A stretch of 64,000 nt of DNA from CALNYZ01 sp942490945 (GTDB lineage: Bacteria; Pseudomonadota; Gammaproteobacteria; UBA6429; Thiohalophilaceae): assembly GCA_942490945.1 (NCBI GenBank), contig CALNYZ010000018.1:1860001-1924000 (forward strand). Reading direction: 5' to 3'. The notes below the pieces were generated by a model that searched no databases, was not told where the DNA came from, and saw nothing but the letters and a program-made list of their open reading frames with translations. Shown piece by piece: positions 9,286 through 18,677 of this stretch; positions within the stretch are counted from its first letter, which is position 1; each line of letters begins with the position of its first letter. The position numbers were made by a program, and so were the translations under genes.

Positions 9286-11235
9286 TTACTGCTGGTCAGT
9301 TTGATTTGGCAAATTCATGACAACATCAGCCTGTTTGTAGAGCAGATTTTCAAATGCATTAAATTCTGCTTCACTATAAATGCTGTTCAGTTTTCGTGCT
9401 GCCAATCGATTTGCTGCAGAATCCGTGGAGTTGAATTCCGGATCCTGACGTGTAGCCGTGAAAAGAATAATGCCTTCATTACCATTTCTCAATTTAACAG
9501 TATCAACAGATGACTGATTCTCCTGAGCAGGTATATCCATTGTGAACAGTTTACGCCGAACCTCATCTGCAACCTTGTCTTTCGCTGCTTTCTTTTTGTC
9601 GTCTGCGACCTTGGCGTTACGCGAGACAAAGCCCAGCTTTTCAACAGTAATATATTTGTATTTCCCTTTTACTGCCGCAAGTGTGTTACCGGACTTCAGG
9701 TCTGAAACAGCTGCCACGATATTCGAATTGGCCAGTTCATTTCGCTTTTCATTTGCCACTGCCGCAATGATTTCCTGCTTTACATCATTCAGTGGCTTTA
9801 AGCTGGGAGCAACATATTCTTTTACACGCAACACAACATAATGTGTATCAGATAACTGGATAACATCGCTGTTCTTGCCTTGCGTCAAGACTTCATCTGT
9901 AAATATTGCATTTAAAACTGCAGGTGTTTTCAACAAGCCTTTCGCGGTATTTCTGGTAAACCTTTCTGTTACGACGGGTTTTAAACCGGTTGCTGATGCC
10001 GCTGGTTCTAATGTGTCAGTTGTTTCATAGGTGATGTTTTGTAATTTATCGACATCTTCATAGAAAGTTTCTTCTGCTTTTCTCAGCTGCAGCTCTTTAC
10101 GTATCATCTCTTTTACTGAGTCAAGTGATTTGGCCTTTTGTGGTGGTGGAATCAATATATGACTGACTTGACGTTTATTCTTGTCTATTTTTACAAGCTT
10201 GATAATGTGATAACCGTATTCCGTTTTAACTGGCTGGCTAATCTCACCCAGTTTCATACCATATACCGCTTCTTCAAAAGGCTTTAGCATCATACCTTTG
10301 GAAATAAAGCCGAGATCGCCACCATTTTTTGCAGACACGGTATCCTGGGAATATTTTTTTGCCATGGCTGCGAAATCTTCACCCTTGTCAAGACGGCGTT
10401 TCAAGTCTGTGGCTAACCGTAACGCTGTTGTGAAGTCCTGCTCAGTGTAATTGCCAATATGCTCATCATATTGTTGCGCGATTTCCTGGTGGGTGATATC
10501 AAATTTTTCCGCCAGTTTATCCAGACTTAATTCAAGATATTGCACGGCGACCTGCGCGTCGGTCATGAATCTGTTTTTATTTTTATTATAGTAATCTTCG
10601 ATGCGTGCGTTATCGATATTTTTATCGAGCGGATATTTATCAAAATGGAAAGTAATCAGCGTTGCTTCACGCTGTTGTGCCTGCAGTTTATTATAAAGTT
10701 CGGCTTGCTTGCCTGTAATAAACGTGGTGTTGAAGATTCCATTAAAAAAATTCTTTGTTGCAACATCCTGTGCTACTTTTTGTTCAAATCCAGGCTGACT
10801 CATTCCCTGCGTTTTCAGCATATTTTTATATACTTGCGGATTGAAATTACCGTTTTCGTCCCTGAATTCCTTGAACGATTGCAATTGTGTAATTATCTGT
10901 TTGTCGGAAACCTGAACGTTTTGATCTGATACCAGTTGGGTGAATAATTCTCTGTTCACAAGACGCTTGAGTTCCTGTTCGCGTAACAGGTCATCACTTA
11001 TCAGATCAGAATTAAAATATTCGCCGAATTGTTTCCGCAGCATATCTTTACGTTGCTGCACCGCCTGGTTTAATTCGCGTGGTTGTATTTGTATGCCATT
11101 TACACTGGCAAGGGTTTGTGCTGCTCCACCCGAAAAGTAGGACGGCAATACAAATCCTGCCATGGCCAGAATAATCAGCCCGATAATAATCCACATGATT
11201 ATTCCCTGGGCATTTTCACGAAAGGTATTCAGCAT
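9286..11235 (-). CDS. ppiD: Periplasmic folding chaperone PpiD
   Basis: SurA-like chaperone anchored in the inner membrane, facing the periplasm near the Sec translocon. The N-terminal signature MLNTFRENAQGIIMWIIIGL provides the single membrane helix; a SurA-N domain (residues ~35-190) and a parvulin rotamase domain (about 235-365, with GGDLGFISKGMM and YGYHIIKL) follow. The 649-residue length matches the family. It completes the tig-clpP-clpX-lon-hupB-ppiD series. A strong terminator separates it from the upstream tRNAs, and a TATAAT element at 11278-11283 suggests its own promoter. In E. coli PpiD the rotamase activity is weak or absent; I cannot judge it here. Confidence 0.95.
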   Translation of the reverse strand: MLNTFRENAQGIIMWIIIGLIILAMAGFVLPSYFSGGAAQTLASVNGIQIQPRELNQAVQQRKDMLRKQFGEYFNSDLISDDLLREQELKRLVNRELFTQLVSDQNVQVSDKQIITQLQSFKEFRDENGNFNPQVYKNMLKTQGMSQPGFEQKVAQDVATKNFFNGIFNTTFITGKQAELYNKLQAQQREATLITFHFDKYPLDKNIDNARIEDYYNKNKNRFMTDAQVAVQYLELSLDKLAEKFDITHQEIAQQYDEHIGNYTEQDFTTALRLATDLKRRLDKGEDFAAMAKKYSQDTVSAKNGGDLGFISKGMMLKPFEEAVYGMKLGEISQPVKTEYGYHIIKLVKIDKNKRQVSHILIPPPQKAKSLDSVKEMIRKELQLRKAEETFYEDVDKLQNITYETTDTLEPAASATGLKPVVTERFTRNTAKGLLKTPAVLNAIFTDEVLTQGKNSDVIQLSDTHYVVLRVKEYVAPSLKPLNDVKQEIIAAVANEKRNELANSNIVAAVSDLKSGNTLAAVKGKYKYITVEKLGFVSRNAKVADDKKKAAKDKVADEVRRKLFTMDIPAQENQSSVDTVKLRNGNEGIILFTATRQDPEFNSTDSAANRLAARKLNSIYSEAEFNAFENLLYKQADVVMNLPNQTDQQ

Positions 11236-11280
11236 GATGTCAGTCTTTAGTTATCAGGTAATTTAAAAAGTAGGTATATT

Positions 11281-11316
11281 ATAAAGAAAAAGGACGTGCA
11301 TAGCACACGTCCTTTT
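11281..11316 (-). terminator. Rho-independent terminator after tRNA-Asp
   Basis: An 11-bp stem (AAAAGGACGTG at 11288-11298 pairing with CACGTCCTTTT at 11306-11316, 7-nt loop) is followed on the minus strand by a U-rich stretch. It lies 20 nt past the tRNA-Asp 3' end and should terminate the hupB-tRNA transcript. The TATAAT at 11278-11283 right after it could be the -10 box for ppiD. Confidence 0.85.
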
Positions 11317-11335
11317 CGATGTCATATAGATATAA

Positions 11336-11412
11336 TGGCGGACCGGACGGGACTCGAACCCGCGACCTCCGGCGTGACAGGCCGGCATTCTAACCAGCTG
11401 AACTACCGGTCC
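11336..11412 (-). tRNA. tRNA-Asp (GTC)
   Basis: 77 nt including an encoded CCA. The acceptor stem is GGACCGG/CCGGTCC with discriminator G, the D arm is GTTCAGCTGGTTAGAAT, the anticodon loop CCTGTCACG has anticodon GTC, and the T arm contains GGTTCGAGTCC. It is close to E. coli tRNA-Asp. It follows tRNA-Val by 6 nt and is probably processed from one precursor. Confidence 0.97.
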
Positions 11413-11418
11413 TATGCA

Positions 11419-11494
11419 TGGTGGGTGGTGAGGGGTTCGAACCCCCGACCCTCGCCTTGTAAGGGCGATGCTCTCCCAGCTGAGCTAACCACCC
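11419..11494 (-). tRNA. tRNA-Val (TAC)
   Basis: 76 nt including an encoded CCA. The acceptor is GGGTGGT/ACCACCC with discriminator A; D arm TAGCTCAGCTGGGAGAGCA; anticodon loop CTTACAA with anticodon TAC; T arm GGGTTCGAACCCC. It is nearly identical in layout to E. coli tRNA-Val(UAC). Its 5' end is only 10 nt after the hupB stop codon, so it is very likely released from a hupB-tRNA transcript by RNase P. Confidence 0.97.
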
Positions 11495-11504
11495 AGAAGG
11501 CGCG

Positions 11505-11777
11505 CTAGTTTACGGCATCCTTTAGGGCTTTTCCAGCCTTAAAGCTTGGATTTTTACTGGCGGCGATATTTATTGCTTCACCTGTACGTGGGTTGCGTCC
11601 TGTTCTGGCGGCTCGATCTTTCACTTGAAATGTACCGAAACCAACCAGTGTCACTTGTTCGCCTGATTTTAATGCATTTGTGATTGAATCAAGTACAGTA
11701 TCCAGTGCTCTTGTTGCTGCGGCCTTGGAAATGTCTGCGCCTTCTGCGACTTTATCGATTAATTCTGCTTTATTCAC
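11505..11777 (-). CDS. hupB: DNA-binding protein HU-beta
   Basis: Small nucleoid protein that bends and compacts DNA as a dimer. At 90 residues it has the standard HU length, with the N-terminal MNKAELIDKVAEGADISKAA helices and the flexible arm signature GFGTFQVKDRAARTGRNPRTGE, which carries the intercalating proline (RNPRTG). It lies downstream of lon in the conserved order lon-hupB-ppiD; the context favours HU-beta over HU-alpha. Two tRNA genes follow within 10 nt of the stop codon. The SD (GGGGAGACGC before ATG) is strong. Confidence 0.95.
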   Translation of the reverse strand: MNKAELIDKVAEGADISKAAATRALDTVLDSITNALKSGEQVTLVGFGTFQVKDRAARTGRNPRTGEAINIAASKNPSFKAGKALKDAVN

Positions 11778-11816
11778 TGCGTCTCCCCTTAGAGCTTATT
11801 GTGGCTGGAAATAGAA

Positions 11817-11843
11817 ACCGCCTGTGGATTTTTCCATTGGCGG
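11817..11843 (-). terminator. Hairpin between lon and hupB
   Basis: CCGCC at 11818-11822 pairs with GGCGG at 11839-11843, with an inner TGGA/TCCA stem. On the minus strand it is followed by TTTCTATTTC. It lies about 160 nt after the lon stop and 40 nt before hupB, so it is either a weak lon terminator or a leader hairpin of hupB. Confidence 0.4.
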
Positions 11844-12000
11844 CTATGAAATGTTATTGCTGAAACTTACCTTATGAATTCAAAGCGGGTCAAGCGATTA
11901 CACCGCATTTCTGCTATTGACAAATTCACCAGTCTGGTCATGTCAGTGAGCTGCTAGTAAATTTGTCTAATTATTACCCGGCACGGTTCCATATTAAAAA

Positions 12001-14421
12001 TTAATGTGGACGTATCGGATTTCGATCATCGACTTCTGTTTTTTTCTCAACTACATCAGCCGGATCTTTTGTCGTGCTTCTTGCTGTCGGTAAATGTGTT
12101 AACGCGACTTCAAGCACTTCATCAATCCATCGAACAGGCAATATTTTCAGTTCATCTTTTACGTTGTCAGGAATATCTACCAGGTCACGTCGATTTTCTT
12201 CCGGTATCAGAACAGTTTTAATGCCACCACGTCTGGCTGCCAGTAATTTTTCTTTCAGGCCACCAATCGGTAACACTTCACCACGAAGCGTGATTTCACC
12301 CGTCATGGCCACATCTGCACGTACTGGAATTTTTGTCAGCGCCGACACTAATGCGGTACACATGCCAATACCGGCACTCGGACCATCTTTGGGAATTGCC
12401 CCTTCAGGAACGTGCACATGGATATCGTTCTTTTCAAAAATATCAGGTTCAATACCAAGAATATCCGCACGTGACCGTACAACGGTAAGTGCTGCCTGAA
12501 TTGATTCTTTCATGACGTCGCCAAGTTGTCCTGTGACATTTTGTTTGCCTTTACCCGGCATCACGGCAGTTTCTATTCGTAAGATTTCACCACCTACTTC
12601 TGTCCAGGCCAATCCGGTCACCTGACCGATTTCATCATGTTCTTCAACCTGACCAAAACGAAAACGCTGCACACCAAGATAACCGCCAACATTTTCGCCG
12701 TTCACTTCAATCGACCCAATGTCTTTGTCTAACAGAATCTCTTTAACAACCTTGCGACAAATTTTTGCTATTTCACGTTCAAGATTACGTACACCTGCTT
12801 CTCTGGTGTAATAACGAATGATGTGCTGTATCGCATCTTCCTTGATTACGATTTCGTCCTGCATTAATCCGTTATATTCCATCTGTTTGGCAACAAGATA
12901 ATTTTGTGCAATATGAATTTTTTCATCTTCTGTATAACCAGAAAGACGAATCACTTCCATTCTATCCAGCAATGCCGGTGGAATATTGAGTGTATTCGAT
13001 GTTGCCACAAACATGACTTCAGATAAATCAAAGTCAACTTCCATATAGTGATCATTAAATGTATGGTTTTGTTCCGGATCCAGTACTTCCAACAATGCAG
13101 ATGCAGGATCACCACGGAAGTCCATGGCCATTTTGTCAATTTCATCCAGTAAAAATAATGGATTGCGCGTCGCGACTTTTGACAGATTTTGTATGATCTT
13201 GCCGGGCATGGAACCGATATAGGTTCGGCGATGGCCACGTATCTCTGCTTCATCACGCACACCACCCAGTGCCATGCGAATAAATTTACGGCCAGTGGCT
13301 CGTGCAATAGATTGACCAAGTGAAGTTTTACCCACACCAGGCGGTCCAACCAGACAAAGGATAGGACCTTTCATTTTTTTCATGCGTTGTTGTACCGCAA
13401 GGTATTCCAGGATACGTTCTTTGACCTTATCAAGGCCATAGTGATCGGCTTCGAGAATCGACTCTGCGTTGGCTAGATCCAGCTTAACTTTGGATCGTTT
13501 TTTCCAGGGCACACCAACCAGCCAGTCAAGGTAATTGCGCACTACCGTTGCCTCAGCAGACATCGGTGACATCATTTTCAGTTTTTGCAATTCAGATTTG
13601 GCTTTTACCTTTGCCTCTTTTGACATGCCCGCTTTTTCAATTTTCTGTTCAAGCTCGTCAAGTTCATTCGGCACATCATCCATGTCACCGAGTTCTTTTT
13701 GAATCGCTTTCATTTGTTCATTCAAATAATATTCGCGCTGACTTTTTTCCATCTGTCGCTTCACACGACCGCGAATACGTTTTTCTACCTGAAGTAAATC
13801 AATTTCTGATTCCATCATACCCATCAGGTGCTCGAAGCGTTCACGCAATGAGCCAATTTCCAGGATGCGCTGCTTCTCATCGATCTTTAATGCCATATGA
13901 GCGGCAATGGTATCGACCAGACGTGATGGCTCTTCAATACTCGAAAGTGATGTAAGAATTTCAGGCGGAATTTTTTTGTTGAGTTTGACGTACTGATCAA
14001 ACTGGGTGGTTAATGAACGCACCAGCACTTCTGATTCACGTTCATCAATTGCTTCATCATCGATGAGTTTAACCTGTGACGTAAAGTAATCTTCGTCGCC
14101 AAGGAAACTGACTATCTTTGCGCGCTGATCACCTTCTACCAACACCTTCACGGTATTATCAGGGAGCTTGAGTAACTGTAATATGCTGGAGACTGTTCCG
14201 ATACGATAGACATCGTCAGGACCAGGATCGTCCTGAGCTGCACTTTTTTGCGCGACCAGCAGTATCTGCTTGTTATTTTGCATCGCCGCTTCGAGCGCTT
14301 TGATAGATTTGTCACGGCCCACGAATAAAGGTATCACCATGTGCGGATATACCACTACATCTCGCAAGGGTAATACCGGCATTGCCGACATTTGATCTTC
14401 TGTTACATTAGAATTAGACAC
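12001..14421 (-). CDS. lon: ATP-dependent protease Lon
   Basis: Cytoplasmic AAA+ serine protease that degrades misfolded and regulatory proteins as a hexamer. The 806-residue chain has the N-terminal substrate domain starting at MPVLPLRDVVVYPHMVIPL, the AAA+ module with Walker A GPPGVGKTS near residue 355 and Walker B LFLLDEIDK, and the C-terminal protease domain with catalytic Ser in PKDGPSAGIGM and Lys in the ...GGLKEKLLAARRGG region. No key residue is missing. It lies 115 nt downstream of clpX on the same strand. A heat-shock promoter would be expected in the clpX-lon gap, but I did not find a convincing sigma32 match. Confidence 0.98.
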   Translation of the reverse strand: MSNSNVTEDQMSAMPVLPLRDVVVYPHMVIPLFVGRDKSIKALEAAMQNNKQILLVAQKSAAQDDPGPDDVYRIGTVSSILQLLKLPDNTVKVLVEGDQRAKIVSFLGDEDYFTSQVKLIDDEAIDERESEVLVRSLTTQFDQYVKLNKKIPPEILTSLSSIEEPSRLVDTIAAHMALKIDEKQRILEIGSLRERFEHLMGMMESEIDLLQVEKRIRGRVKRQMEKSQREYYLNEQMKAIQKELGDMDDVPNELDELEQKIEKAGMSKEAKVKAKSELQKLKMMSPMSAEATVVRNYLDWLVGVPWKKRSKVKLDLANAESILEADHYGLDKVKERILEYLAVQQRMKKMKGPILCLVGPPGVGKTSLGQSIARATGRKFIRMALGGVRDEAEIRGHRRTYIGSMPGKIIQNLSKVATRNPLFLLDEIDKMAMDFRGDPASALLEVLDPEQNHTFNDHYMEVDFDLSEVMFVATSNTLNIPPALLDRMEVIRLSGYTEDEKIHIAQNYLVAKQMEYNGLMQDEIVIKEDAIQHIIRYYTREAGVRNLEREIAKICRKVVKEILLDKDIGSIEVNGENVGGYLGVQRFRFGQVEEHDEIGQVTGLAWTEVGGEILRIETAVMPGKGKQNVTGQLGDVMKESIQAALTVVRSRADILGIEPDIFEKNDIHVHVPEGAIPKDGPSAGIGMCTALVSALTKIPVRADVAMTGEITLRGEVLPIGGLKEKLLAARRGGIKTVLIPEENRRDLVDIPDNVKDELKILPVRWIDEVLEVALTHLPTARSTTKDPADVVEKKTEVDDRNPIRPH

Positions 14422-14536
14422 AGGATTCTCTCGCTTGTTGCGTTAGATTCAATCTGGTGACGATCGAGACGAATTTCAATCCCTACCGGCAAACAATCTG
14501 GGTGAATTTAATTGCAGTCGCCTGCCAACAAGTCGA

Positions 14537-15814
14537 CTAGTCCTCAGACGATGCAACCCGTTTTTCGGCGCCGTCAAATATAAAGAGCGGCTTACTCTCG
14601 CCAGTGATTACCGATTCTTCGATAACGACTTTGTCGAGATCTTCCATGGACGGTAAATCATACATGGTGTCCAGTAACACTTGTTCTAGGATTGATCGAA
14701 GTCCACGCGCACCGGTTTTTCTTTCCATTCCTTTGCGTGCAACTGCGCGTAAGGCATCTTCGCGGAATTCCAGCTCAACACCTTCCATCTCAAACAATTT
14801 CAGGTATTGCTTGGTCAGTGCATTTTTTGGTTCTGTCAAAATCTGAATCAATGCATCTTCATCCAGCTCGCTTAATGTGGCGACAACAGGTAAGCGACCG
14901 ACAAACTCAGGTATCAAACCATAGCGCGTCAGATCTTCCGGCTCTACCGTGTGCAGTACATCGCTAAGGCTTTTCTTGTCGTTTTTACTTTTTACTTCTG
15001 CACCGAAACCAATCCCGCCTTTCTCAGATCGGTCACGAATAATTTTATCGAGGCCTGCAAATGCACCACCGCAAATAAATAAAATATTACCGGTATCCAC
15101 TTGCAGAAATTCCTGCTGCGGATGTTTACGTCCACCTTGAGGCGGTACCGAGGCAACCGTACCTTCAATCAACTTTAATAGCGCCTGTTGAACGCCTTCA
15201 CCTGACACATCACGTGTAATGGAAGGATTGTCAGACTTACGCGATATTTTGTCGATCTCATCGATATAGACTATACCGGTTTGCGCCTTGTCAACATCAT
15301 AGTCACATTTTTGCAAAAGCTTTTGAATGATGTTTTCAACATCTTCGCCAACATAACCGGCTTCAGTCAGGGTCGTGGCATCGGCAATCGTAAACGGAAC
15401 GTTTAACAGACGCGCCAATGTTTCAGCTAATAAAGTCTTACCGCAACCGGTGGGGCCGATTAACAGAATATTACTTTTTGCCAACTCGACTTCGTCTTTC
15501 TTTTGTTTCGTTTCGAGTCGCTTGTAGTGGTTGTAAACCGCCACGGCCAATACGCGTTTGGCACGTTCCTGACCTATAACATACTCGTCAAGAATGTCCT
15601 TGATTTCGTGAGGCGTGGGAAGTTTATTGCCCGTAACAGAATGTGTTTGTTCCTGGACTTCTTCACGAATAATGTCATTACATAATTCAACGCATTCGTC
15701 GCAAACGAACACTGATGGCCCGGCAATTAATTTGCGCACCTCATGCTGGCTTTTGCCACAGAAGGAACAATACAGCAGCTTGCCACTGTCACCGTTGTTC
15801 TTTTCGTCACTCAT
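14537..15814 (-). CDS. clpX: ClpXP protease ATPase subunit ClpX
   Basis: AAA+ unfoldase that recognises substrates and threads them into ClpP. The 425 residues include the N-terminal zinc-binding domain (CSFCGKSQHEV ... CDECVELC, four Cys), Walker A GPTGCGKT near residue 120, Walker B IVYIDEIDK, and pore-loop GYVGEDVE. The C-terminal domain contains KTGARGLRSILE. The ClpP-binding loop motif IGF is present in KGGIGFGAEV. The gene follows clpP by 142 nt on the same strand, as in most proteobacteria. Function and name are secure. Confidence 0.98.
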   Translation of the reverse strand: MSDEKNNGDSGKLLYCSFCGKSQHEVRKLIAGPSVFVCDECVELCNDIIREEVQEQTHSVTGNKLPTPHEIKDILDEYVIGQERAKRVLAVAVYNHYKRLETKQKKDEVELAKSNILLIGPTGCGKTLLAETLARLLNVPFTIADATTLTEAGYVGEDVENIIQKLLQKCDYDVDKAQTGIVYIDEIDKISRKSDNPSITRDVSGEGVQQALLKLIEGTVASVPPQGGRKHPQQEFLQVDTGNILFICGGAFAGLDKIIRDRSEKGGIGFGAEVKSKNDKKSLSDVLHTVEPEDLTRYGLIPEFVGRLPVVATLSELDEDALIQILTEPKNALTKQYLKLFEMEGVELEFREDALRAVARKGMERKTGARGLRSILEQVLLDTMYDLPSMEDLDKVVIEESVITGESKPLFIFDGAEKRVASSED

Positions 15815-15956
15815 GCTATAGACCTCACCTTACATTTATCGGCCACAATCCATATACCTTGCGTTGTTTGCATACTTTTTTCAAGTCTTGTGTCACAAAA
15901 TAAGCTTACATTATACATCTGGACATAATCCAGCCGGATGCGCAAAGACCTGATAA

Positions 15957-16583
15957 TTATGCAGATTCTGAAGCTGCACGTTTCGACATCACTTCATCTA
16001 TCAGACCATAATCAACCGATTCAGTTGCACTCATGAAAAAGTCACGATCGGTATCTTGTTGAATCTTATCCATATTCTGACCAGTATGGTGCGCTAATAT
16101 TTTATTTAGCCGTACCCGTACATCCAGAATTTCCTTCGTATGTATTTCAATATCAGATGCCTGTCCCTGAAACCCGCCCAAAGGTTGATGAATCATGGTG
16201 CGTGAATGAGGCAAACAATAGCGTTTACCCTCGGCACCAGCGGTTAAGAGCACGGCACCCATGCTGGCAGCCTGGCCGATACACATGGTGCTGACATCCG
16301 GTTTGATAAATTGCATCGTGTCATATATAGACAAACCGGCAGTGACAGATCCGCCTGGTGAATTGATATATAGGTGTATATCTTTATCTGGGTTCTCTGA
16401 CTCAAGGAAGAGTAATTGCGCAACGACCAGATTTGCCATGTGATCCTCTACAGGACCGACAAGAAAAATTACACGCTCTTTCAACAAGCGAGAATAAATG
16501 TCATATGCTCGTTCGCCACGCGCGGATTGTTCCACTACCATGGGGACGAGTTGGGCGCGTATATCCTGTTCGCTAAAATTCAT
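15957..16583 (-). CDS. clpP: ATP-dependent Clp protease proteolytic subunit ClpP
   Basis: Serine protease forming the double-heptamer chamber of ClpXP/ClpAP. The 208-residue protein contains the catalytic serine in MCIGQAASMGAVLL, the histidine in RTMIHQPLGG and the expected aspartate further on (the DTDRDFFMS region lies near the handle). The Gly-rich oxyanion loop YINSPGGSV is intact. A short propeptide (MNFSEQDIRAQL) precedes VPMVVEQSARGERAYDIYSRLL, as usual. It sits between tig and clpX. A promoter is likely in the 164-nt gap upstream, where TATACT and TTGGTC elements are seen on the minus strand with sub-optimal spacing. Confidence 0.98.
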   Translation of the reverse strand: MNFSEQDIRAQLVPMVVEQSARGERAYDIYSRLLKERVIFLVGPVEDHMANLVVAQLLFLESENPDKDIHLYINSPGGSVTAGLSIYDTMQFIKPDVSTMCIGQAASMGAVLLTAGAEGKRYCLPHSRTMIHQPLGGFQGQASDIEIHTKEILDVRVRLNKILAHHTGQNMDKIQQDTDRDFFMSATESVDYGLIDEVMSKRAASESA

Positions 16584-16747
16584 GAGATCTTCATTCCTTA
16601 TTGTGTGTCATTCAGTATCGGACATTAGTTCCGAATCCTTTAAGCATCGGCCAAGTATAGGCTTAACTATAATAGACCAAGTCTAATAACGCTATCTTGT
16701 TAAATAATCATTGATATATTCGTGTAAAAGCACAGCGAATAATCATA

Positions 16748-18055
16748 TTATCTGCTTGGTGCCATGACCTCTTTAAAGGTTGTTTCTTTTTCGACCACTT
16801 TTGCACTATCAAGTACAGATTGGGTGATTTTATCTTCATAAACCAGTGATTCAATCTCATTCAGACGTGACTTGTCGGCATAGTACCAATCGATAACTTC
16901 TTGCGGATGCTGGTAGGGCTTGGCAATCGACTCTACTTTTTTCCTGACTTCATCTTTATCTGCCTGAACGTTCAATTTTTTGGCAATTTCAGCCATGATG
17001 AGGCCTAAAGCCACACGGCGCTGGGCCTGATCTTTGAACATATCCGGGGACATTTTTAAATCATCTTTATTCATGCCCTGGCTCATCAGGTTCTGTTGCA
17101 TTTGCTGCATTAATGCATCTGCTTCGTTGTCGATTAATGCTTGTGGAATCTGAATATCATGTGCGGCAATAAGCGCGTCCATGATGGCTGTTTTAGTTTT
17201 TCCTTGCAATTTATCAGCCAGCTCGAGTTCCATATTTTCCTTGATTTCACTGCGAAACTTTCCAACGTCGCCATCTTCAACGCCCATTTTTTTCGCAAAA
17301 TCCGTATTTACTTCTGGCAAAACTGGTTCTTCAACCTTGTTAACTTTGACGTCGAATTTCACTGCTTTTCCAGCAAATTCTTTCGCGTGATAAGTTTCGG
17401 GAAATTGTAAATCCAGAGTTTTGGTGGCATCTTTTGCCATCCCGACCAGGCCGTCTTCAAAACCGGGTATCAAACGACCTGCACCGATTTCGATGTCTTG
17501 ACCTTTTGCTTCACCACCAGCAAAGACTTCCCCGTCGATCTTGCCAATAAAGTCCAGATTGACGCGGTCGCCATGTTGTGACACGCGATCAACTTCCTGC
17601 CATTCCACATGCTGTTTCCGAATCGTATCAATCATTTCATCAACATCGGCATCACCAAGATTGACTACCGGTTTTTCAATTTCAGTTTTACTCAGATCGG
17701 CTAATTCTACTTCTGGATAAACTTCAAATGTTGCCGTATAGGTAAACCCTTCATTGTCGAGACTGTTTGCATCCGGTGCAAAACTTGGCATCCCCGCAGG
17801 ACGTATTTTTTCCTGGGTAACGGCCTCATAAAATGTTTGCTGCATGACATCGGTCATTACTTCAACGCGCACTTGCTGGCCATAATGCTGCTTGACCACT
17901 TTTAATGGGACTTTGCCCGCACGGAAGCCTTTTAATTTGGTAGTTTTCATCAGGTTTTTCAGGCGCTGCTCAACCTTATCGGCGATTTGCGATTCTTCTA
18001 CCTGTACCGTCATACGGCGCTCTAAACCCTTGGTCGTTTCAACAGAAACTTGCAT
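16748..18055 (-). CDS. tig: Trigger factor, ribosome-associated chaperone
   Basis: Binds at the ribosomal exit tunnel and shields nascent chains. The 435-residue protein has the ribosome-binding domain with GFRAGKVPLKVVKQHYGQQ (the family signature G-F-R-x-G-x-x-P), an FKBP-type PPIase domain (about 150-245, starting DRVNLDFIGKIDGEVFAGG) and the C-terminal chaperone arms. It is the first gene of the tig-clpP-clpX-lon series. The 265 nt upstream hold no gene; they contain an 8-bp hairpin (TTGTTAGA at 18187-18194 with TCTAACAA at 18201-18208) of unknown role. Confidence 0.97.
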   Translation of the reverse strand: MQVSVETTKGLERRMTVQVEESQIADKVEQRLKNLMKTTKLKGFRAGKVPLKVVKQHYGQQVRVEVMTDVMQQTFYEAVTQEKIRPAGMPSFAPDANSLDNEGFTYTATFEVYPEVELADLSKTEIEKPVVNLGDADVDEMIDTIRKQHVEWQEVDRVSQHGDRVNLDFIGKIDGEVFAGGEAKGQDIEIGAGRLIPGFEDGLVGMAKDATKTLDLQFPETYHAKEFAGKAVKFDVKVNKVEEPVLPEVNTDFAKKMGVEDGDVGKFRSEIKENMELELADKLQGKTKTAIMDALIAAHDIQIPQALIDNEADALMQQMQQNLMSQGMNKDDLKMSPDMFKDQAQRRVALGLIMAEIAKKLNVQADKDEVRKKVESIAKPYQHPQEVIDWYYADKSRLNEIESLVYEDKITQSVLDSAKVVEKETTFKEVMAPSR

Positions 18056-18320
18056 TCTAACCTCGCAAAAACAATAACTTACAATAATTTATTAAGAAAA
18101 TACAATAACTACTTACTGCACCAACTTGACTATAATCCTGTCACTTAGGCAATTCTGCTCACCTTTATAGGGTTAAGCTGTTGATTTTGTTAGAGTCTTA
18201 TCTAACAATTTCGCGCGTGATTTTACATGATTTTTACGTGCTTGGGGTAAAAATGGTGTGGACTTTGCCATGAATTGGCGTCAACTAAAATACGTTGCAG
18301 TCTATAAACAAATGAACGCG

Positions 18321-18590
18321 CTATCGACGCCTGCCCTTTTGCCCTTTGCTGCGATCTTCTTCATAGCGGACCTTTAACATCATCCCGTCTACTGACTTGC
18401 CATCGAGCGCGGCAATGGCTGCACGGGCTTCATGACCTTCCATTTCCAGGAATCCGAAGCCTTTGCAGTGACCGGAGAATAAATCTTTGACGAGTTTAAT
18501 CGATCGAACAGTGCCAAAGGGTGAAAACATCGCCTGTAGGGATTCTTCGCTGGTGTTGGGCGGTAAGCTGCCAACAAATAATTTTTTCAT
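18321..18590 (-). CDS. RRM-type RNA-binding protein
   Basis: An 89-residue single RNA-recognition-motif protein, like the cold-inducible RNA-binding proteins of proteobacteria and cyanobacteria. RNP2 is LFVGSLP and RNP1 is KGFGFLEM, with a basic Arg/Lys tail (RSKGQKGRRR) that probably helps nucleic-acid binding. A strong SD (GGGGAG) precedes the ATG. It lies 87 nt downstream of a cold-shock protein gene on the same strand, but a terminator separates them, so expression may depend on read-through. Targets are unknown; a post-transcriptional role at low temperature is an inference from the neighbour. Confidence 0.9.
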   Translation of the reverse strand: MKKLFVGSLPPNTSEESLQAMFSPFGTVRSIKLVKDLFSGHCKGFGFLEMEGHEARAAIAALDGKSVDGMMLKVRYEEDRSKGQKGRRR

Positions 18591-18624
18591 TCTGAAGCTC
18601 CCCTGTTTTAATTACCTAAAAAGT

Positions 18625-18650
18625 AAACCCCGCTATATGAAGCGGGGTTT
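18625..18650 (-). terminator. Terminator after the cold-shock gene
   Basis: A perfect 10-bp stem AAACCCCGCT/AGCGGGGTTT with a 6-nt loop lies 28 nt past the cold-shock stop. On the minus strand it is followed by ACTTTTTAGG. It should release most cold-shock transcripts before the RRM gene. Confidence 0.8.
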
Positions 18651-18677
18651 GCTCATAACCACTTAGTCGGTAAACGA

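Noticed and set aside
14422..14536. Sigma32 heat-shock promoter before lon
   Set aside because: TTGAAA is present but the -10 part (TCACCAGAT) is too far from CCCCATnT to support a call.
18187..18208. Hairpin upstream of tig as a terminator
   Set aside because: The 8-bp stem has no T-run on either strand and no gene ends close by; left as an unexplained inverted repeat.
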